7,330 nucleotides of DNA from an uncultured Verrucomicrobiota bacterium (GTDB taxonomy: Bacteria > Verrucomicrobiota > Kiritimatiellia > CAIVKH01): positions 1-7,330 of the forward strand of contig CALBHI010000417.1 in the NCBI GenBank assembly GCA_937894535.1, in the 5' to 3' direction. This document shows, one piece after another, positions 1 through 6,600 of the stretch (its first letter is position 1; every line of letters starts with the position of its first letter). The notes under the pieces are model-generated. The model was not told where the DNA came from and ran no database searches. It saw only the letters and a program-made list of their open reading frames with translations. The position numbers were made by a program, and so were the translations under genes.

Positions 1-629
1 CCTCCGAGCAGGACCAGGTTCGACGGCTCGGGAATGACCGTTTCGTGGAAACTGTAGAACACCTCCAGTTTGCCTTGCGCCTGCACCGACGAGAAGAACG
101 CCGGATTGCCGGCGCCGGCCGTGGCAAACGAGGTGTCCTCGGCGGAGGAACTGAAGGACATGGTGCCGCTGCCGATGAACGCGTCGATCCCGGGGCCATT
201 CTGGACGTAGAACACCGACTGTACACCGGAGGTGGCCAGGCTGTTGAAGGTGTAACCCGATGTGCCGGCAAAATCGATCTCGCCGTCAAACGAGTCGAGC
301 AACACCTGGCCTTCGCGGTAGATATCGAGTTGCATCAACACCACGTCATCGCGCAGCAAGGTGAACCCACCGCCGAGCGTTCCAAACACGAGATCGAATT
401 TGAACTCGAGGTTTTCCACGCCAAGCTCCCCGAAGATCCACCCGGTATACCGCAACTCAACCCCGGTCAGGGTTCCGATCAGGGGATCGAATTGAGGAAG
501 GACCAGGCTTTCGATCGACCACGGCGTGGCCGCCTGGTTGATGTTCACCTCGTGGCTGATAATGGCGGCCGGCGCCGTGGTGTACCAGCCGGCGACCATC
601 ATGCTGAGTAATGCGGTATGTTTTTTCAT
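1..629 (-). CDS. Choice-of-anchor E domain protein with PEP-CTERM anchor (3' partial)
   Basis: ATG at 629-627 starts a frame that stays open to base 1, giving 209 complete codons. Residues 1-22 (MKKHTALLSMMVAGWYTTAPAA) form a signal peptide: two lysines, a short hydrophobic core and an A-x-A type site near residue 21-22. The mature part opens with IISHEVNINQ, then LPQFDPLIGTLTGVEL (about 43-58) and FDGEIDFAGTSGYTF (about 119-133). I recognise this pattern from the choice-of-anchor E domain family. Residues 198-208 (VIPEPSNLVLL) are a PEP-CTERM motif followed by the first residues of its membrane helix; the rest of the helix and the basic tail are cut off. By family knowledge such proteins are exported by Sec, processed by an exosortase and displayed on the surface or in extracellular matrix. 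The molecular role of the domain is unknown. The start is fixed by the signal peptide and by the ATGA overlap with the upstream protease gene; no good Shine-Dalgarno sequence precedes it. Confidence 0.9.
   Translation of the reverse strand, partial: MKKHTALLSMMVAGWYTTAPAAIISHEVNINQAATPWSIESLVLPQFDPLIGTLTGVELRYTGWIFGELGVENLEFKFDLVFGTLGGGFTLLRDDVVLMQLDIYREGQVLLDSFDGEIDFAGTSGYTFNSLATSGVQSVFYVQNGPGIDAFIGSGTMSFSSSAEDTSFATAGAGNPAFFSSVQAQGKLEVFYSFHETVIPEPSNLVLLG
626..629 (-). promoter_or_regulatory. ATGA stop/start overlap, likely translational coupling
   Basis: On the minus strand the four bases read ATGA: ATG begins the PEP-CTERM protein and TGA ends the giant protease gene. The roughly 20 bases upstream (GGCGATCCGGCACAACCC) contain no clear purine-rich ribosome binding site. 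Reinitiation by ribosomes finishing the upstream gene is therefore the simplest way to start the second one. This is inference from the layout, and some PVC and Bacteroidota genes lack Shine-Dalgarno sites anyway. Confidence 0.75.
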
Positions 630-3600
630 GGCATGGGTTGTGCCGGATCGCCCAACACGTTGTAGATACTCCACATATCCTTGGTTGAGCGTATGCGGTA
701 GGCTCGGGAAACCTCCAGCCAAATATCGCCCAAACGGGTTGGTCCGGAAACCTGCATGCTGCTCATCAGCAACAGGTTAAGATCCCTTGCGGCTTCATTC
801 AGGGAAAGCCCTACCGGGGAGATGACCGCCGAGGCGCCACCGTTTGGTGCCAGCAGCAGCGATTCGCCGAGGCAGGCCAGTCCGGGCACGGAGTAGCGAC
901 CGACGATGCAGGTCATGGACACCACCAGCGGAGCCTTGACGCCATTGGTCAGCGAGGCGACGTCGGAGGCAAGGAGCAACCCTTCCTGGGCAAACCGGTC
1001 AAGCGCACCGTGACCCGAATAATTGACGATGCCGACTCCGGTTTGCCATGCCGCGAAGGTGGCGCTGCGAGCGGCGGCGAGGCCCAGCGCGGCGAGGTCG
1101 ACACGCGTCGTATCGAACCGCCCGGTGACGGCGGCATGGAGGATGGCCGCGTCGGCTTCGAAATCGCCACCGGCATCCTTGTTGTCGTTCATGATCAGCA
1201 GCCGGTTGTTCCAGGCGCCAACCGCGGCATCGCGGGCGACGAGCTTGGTGACGAAGGCGGCGAGTTCGGCGGCCGTGTTGGCCGGAATGCGACCAAGCGC
1301 GATATCGGGCAACCCATCATCGCCCTCCACATCGGCATACGGGGCATCAGAGCCGAAGAGTCCGCCCGGTGCGACCACCAGTGCGGGCGGGATCAGGTTG
1401 TCGCCGTACCGCAGTTCGTCGCGGTAGTCATACGTGCCCGAACCAGCCAGCACGACGTAACGTGGCGGTAGCGCCCAGTGGCGGTGGGCATAGGCGAGAA
1501 AGGCGCGAAGGGCTTCCGGACCGGGCACACCGTGGCCAAAGGCGTCGTAAATCTCGGCGACGGGAATCATGCGGGCGGTCAGTCCCTGGGCGGCCCGGTG
1601 GGCGAGCAACGGCGCGGCCGCGGCCTCGAAACCGCCGGGAACGATCAGCAGGTAATCCGCGGCGTTGGTTGGCGAGGCCAATCCCGCGCCGGTACCTGGT
1701 ACATGCAGAGCGACCAGCGGGGCTTGGGTGGGATCGACAAGCAGGTACTGGCGCCCGGCTTTCAGGTGCGGTGCCGATACTCGGTCGTCGGCACGCTGGA
1801 TGCCGGCGGCGATGCGGGCGCGATCGGTATCGGTGATATCAAGCACCGCCGCGAAGGGACGGTTCCATCCGGACCACGTGGCCGCGGCCGCTTCGGGCGC
1901 AAGCAGCGTGAAGGCCTGGCCGGCGGTGGCGAGGGTGCGCGGATACGTGAGGCGGAGCGCATCGATGTAGAACAGGGTATAGGTGACTCCGGCATCGCGC
2001 AGCGCTTCGATTTCGACGGTGTTGGTGCCGGTGCGCAACAACGAGGCCGGCACGACAAAGGAGGCGTCATGGAAGGTGCGGCCATCCCACCAGGCATCAC
2101 CCACGACGGTGCCGTTCACCTTGGCGCGGGCATGGTGGTCGAGTGCGGCATCGGTGCTGTTGCCGCCGAGCAGCCGAACCGCCAGGGTGGCGTCACCCTG
2201 CCCGATCGCGCCGGCCGGCAAGGACAGGGTGAAGGTTTTGCGGTTGGCATTGGCCTGGCCACCAATCACCTGTTCCCACATCCAATAGTCGGCGTCCGGA
2301 TCGGTGACCAGGCTCATGGCGGCGATGCGGTTGCTTTCGATCCGCACGGTGTGATCAACCTGGGACAACGAGACGAGCGAGGTCGTGGAAAGGTCGGCCA
2401 CCAGACGGATGTTCCGGCCGGACTGGACCAGGAAGGCATCGTGGGCATCGCGCGGCGCGAGCGATCCGCCGACATGGAACCAGAGCGCTTGATCGTCGGG
2501 CGAGCGGAACAACGGAACACGTGCGCCGCGATGGCGAAGCTCGATCTGGTCGGCGTGCGCCATGGCGGAAACGTTCGCCTCGTCCACGCCAAACACCGGG
2601 GCGAGTTGGGCATAGGAGATGCGGTAGACGCCGGCCGAGGTGATGTTCAAGCGGGCGAAGCCTTCCCCGGCCGGGGCGCGAGCGGCGGTGCGAGGCGCGG
2701 GATGCGCGTCATGCGGAATGACCGTGGCGGCCACCGGACGGTCGAACAACGCCGCCGCATCATCACCGCCACAGGAGAACGGCCCATACATCAGGCGGGC
2801 GCCGCCCTCCTCCACTTCTTCGATCGTGTAGGCAACAACACCTTTGGAGGCAGTATCGAGGAGCTCATACACACCGCCCTGCGGAACGCCGTAGGCGAAG
2901 ACGGGTTCGTCGTTGATGCGCTCCAGGGCCCCGGCGGAGGTGTGCCGCCAGACATGGAAACCGAGGGATCCGACTTCCGACACGGTTTCCCAGCGCAGTT
3001 CGGTGGCCCGGCCGGCCTGCCGGCAGGCAAAGGCCCCGACGGCGGCATAGGTCGTGTTCTGGACGTCGTAGTTCGCATAGGCGAATTTGTGTTCGGGAAC
3101 CGGATACGGCGCGGGCGGAACCGCGGCGGCTTCCACGGTATTCTGCCGGGTCGAGGGCGTGGTGGCCTTGGCGTTGAACGTCACAATGACCGAGCGGCTC
3201 TGGCCAGGGCTCAGGCTGCCGAGGTTGTTCCAGGTCAGCACGCCGTCGTTGACCTTGTCGGATGCAGCGGGTTCGGCGGAGGCAAAGGTCAGGTAGGCGG
3301 TTTCATAGGTGTCCACGAGGGACACGCTGTTCAGCACGACCCCGCCGTTGTTGGTGACGGTGATGCGGAAGCGCACGGCCTCGTTGATGCTGGCGGCCCG
3401 GCCGGACGGAACGAGAAGTTCCTTGCTTACGGCAAACGACAACGAGGAAAGCGGCAGGATGGTCGGATCATCGTCGGCGGTGTTGGTACCCGTGTCCTCC
3501 GGATCGTCGATGCCGTCGTTGACCGTGGTGTCGTGGCCGGATGGATCGTTGTCCGCCACTTCGACCTTGGGTGATTCATTCCAGGTGACGGTCGCGCGGT

Positions 3601-6600
3601 TGTAGATGGTGGTGATCGAGATGGGCAATCCGCACTCCACCAGCACGCGGTAGGTGATGGTGTGGAAGCTGCCGGGGGCGAGGTCGGGAAGCTCGATCCG
3701 CATCGGGCGGCTGCCGGTGGCGGTGGCCGCCTGGCCGTTCACCGCGATGGAGCCCTCCACCAGCGTGGTATTGGTCGGCACGAGCATCAAGCTATCGATG
3801 CCGGTGGCGGTGGATCCGCCGGCATTGGTCACAATCAGGCGGTACTGGATGGTCTCACCGCAGACCAGCGGCAGGCCGCCTTCATCGATGCCGCGCAGGA
3901 ATGCCACGAGATCGGGTGCGCCGAACGGCGCGGTGGCGGTAAGGTTGGAATAGGTGCGCTCACCGGATACGGAACCGGAAAGGGTTGAGGCGGTGACGAC
4001 ACGCGCGGTGTTGATGGCGGTTCCGGAGAAGGCTTCCTGGAACTGGCCGGTGATGGAAATGACCAGGAAGTCCCCGGGCTCGAGCGACGAGGCCGGCGGT
4101 GCGGACGCGGGATCACTGACGACGGTGACGACGGCGCGGTCGGCGAGGCGGTTCACGCTCATCGAGAATCCGGCGCTCACCGATCCGGTGATCGAGGCGA
4201 TCACCCATTGCTCGGCCATGAAGGTGTCGGTGATCTCGAAATCGTAGGCCGTCGCGGAGCCGGCATTGGTGACGACGATGCGGGCGCGGTTGATGAGTCC
4301 GCTGACCGGCGTGACCGACTTGCCGATGTCGAGGTAGGGCTCGGCCACCGCGGTCACCACCGGAGCGGAGGTGACGGCCGAGGCGGAGGGACCGGACCAG
4401 GCCACGACGCCGCGGTTGGTCAGCACGGTGACGGCATCGCCGTCGAGGGCGGGCGCGACACCGTCATTGGAGACGACATCCAGGACACGCAGCGTGAGGT
4501 GCAGATCAATCCGGTTGTTCGCCGTGTTGTTGTCGCCGGTAACCACGGTCAGGCCGGGATAACTGACGGTCAGGCTGGCGCCGTTGGTGCCGGCGGCGGT
4601 GATGACCGGGCTTCCGGGAAGGGAACCGCTAAACGACGATAGATCCACCGTTGCCGTTCCACTGACATAGGCGTATCCCGCCGGGACCTGATCGATCAGG
4701 GTAAGGTTCGAGATGGTTCCTTCGGGCAGGATGACGGCGAGGCGGTAGGCGGCGGTTTCGCCGATGGTGACGTTGGTGCCGGTGGTGTCGCTGACGCCGG
4801 TGGCGGAGGTGCCCATCAGGGTCTTGGTGATCGACGGCGCGGGGGTGGACACGGTGTCGGTGGCGGGCGCGGGGGAGAGCAAACGCTGGATGCCGGACCA
4901 CGGCGTGCCATCGATGGTGTCGGCGGCGACCAGGCGGGCGGTGTTGGTCAGCACGGTGCCGGGCGGCACCTGTTGGGCCAGGATGGCGGTGAACGAGAAG
5001 GTCAGGAGCTCGCCGGGCTCGATGGAGCTGGCCGGGGGAACCGACCCGCCGGACGAGGCGAACACCACGGTGCGGCTGGTTGTGCCGGTGATGGAGGCGG
5101 TGAACCCCTCGGGCACCAGCACGGCTTCGAGGCTGGCGGGATCGAGGATGTTGGTCGGGACGGGGTCCTCGATGCGCAGGTCATAGGCGGAGGCCAGGCC
5201 GCGGTTCGTCAACGTGATGGTCACGGTCACGGCATCACCGGCATCGCCACTGGCAAGGTCGATGGATTTCGTGAGGATGAGATCCGGTTCCTTCGCGCTG
5301 ACTACAACGACGCCGGACGTCACGGCGGGGCGCGGATTGTCCGGATAGGAAACCATGGCCACGTTGGTGAAGGTGGAGACGGCGCCCTGGACGATCCCGG
5401 TATTGGCCGGAATATCCAGCACCACGGCGGTCAGGTAGAGCAGGAAGTGGTTGTTGTTGGTGTTGTTGTCGGCGGTGATGGTCGAGTCGCCGGAGAAGGT
5501 GAATACGGGGTCTTCGCCGGAACCGGCGATGCCGGAGCCCTCGGGCGCCACGGCGAGTGCGCCCAGGGTCCCGTTCAAAGTACTCACATCGGTGGAGGCG
5601 GAGCCGTGGACATACGCAAGGCCGTCGGGCAGAAAGTCGGTGACGGCAAGATCGGTGACCGTGCCCTCGGGAACGGAGATGCGGAGTTGGTACACGATGG
5701 CCTCGCCGATCTGCACGTTGGTGGTGGTCGAGTCGACGGGTCCGTTTTCGCTGGTGGCATGCAGCGCCTTGGCGATGTGGAGGTTCTTGTTGGAGAGGGT
5801 GAGCGTGGCGTTGGCGGTGCGGACGCGGCTGGTGGTGCCGAGGGGCGAATCGCCGTCGATGGTGTCGCTGGTGAGGATGTTGACCCGGTTGGTGTAGACC
5901 TGGTTGGGTTGGGAGTCCGGGGACAGGGTGACGGAAAACCGGTTGGTCACGCGCTGGCCGGGCGCGAGGGCGGTGCCGGGATCGCTGGAGAACCTGACCT
6001 CGGTGTAGGTCAGGTTGGTGGTGATCGTGTCGAAGGTCCACCCAGGCGCGGTTTCAACCATGGCGATGCTCGAGAGATCGAAGTAGGTGTTCGAGATGCG
6101 ATCCGAAAGGATGATGTCGTAGGCGTTGGCGGTGTAGGTGGACTGGTTGCTGACCACGAGCGAAAAGGTAAGCGTGTCACCGGCGTCGAGGTTGGTGGCG
6201 GTAACCGAGGAGGTTTTCCGGATGGTCAGGTTGTGCTCGACCACGCGGTAGTTTTCCGAGGTGGCGGTCAGCGTGTTGTAGGTGTCGGTCAACTGTACGG
6301 CATTGTTGGTCCAGCGGGCGGCCGAGGCGAGGCCGTTGTTGGTGGGATGCGTGGTGAGCACGAATTCCATAAAGAGGTTGAAGTAGTCGTTTTCGGGGTT
6401 GCCGTCGGGGGCGTTGGTGATACCGCCGATGGTGAAGGTGATGGGACGTCCGGACCCGTCGGCGGTGGCGGAGGAGGCCGGGGTCGGATCGGGATCGCTG
6501 ACGACAAGTCCCTGGGCGGCATTGGTGGCGAACACCGGACCGCCTTCGGGGATCTCGAACCGGTACCCGGCACCGGGGACCATCAACCCGGCATTCGGAT

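Noticed and set aside
45..611. Plus-strand open frame opposite the PEP-CTERM gene
   Set aside because: The minus strand encodes a signal peptide, choice-of-anchor E motifs and a PEP motif in one frame. The plus-strand product has no recognisable feature.
1478..3574. Plus-strand open frame of about 698 codons antisense to the protease region
   Set aside because: The translation is Gly/Arg-rich with no recognisable domain. It is the mirror of a GC-rich minus-strand gene that has clear family motifs throughout. Low stop-codon density in GC-rich antisense frames explains it.
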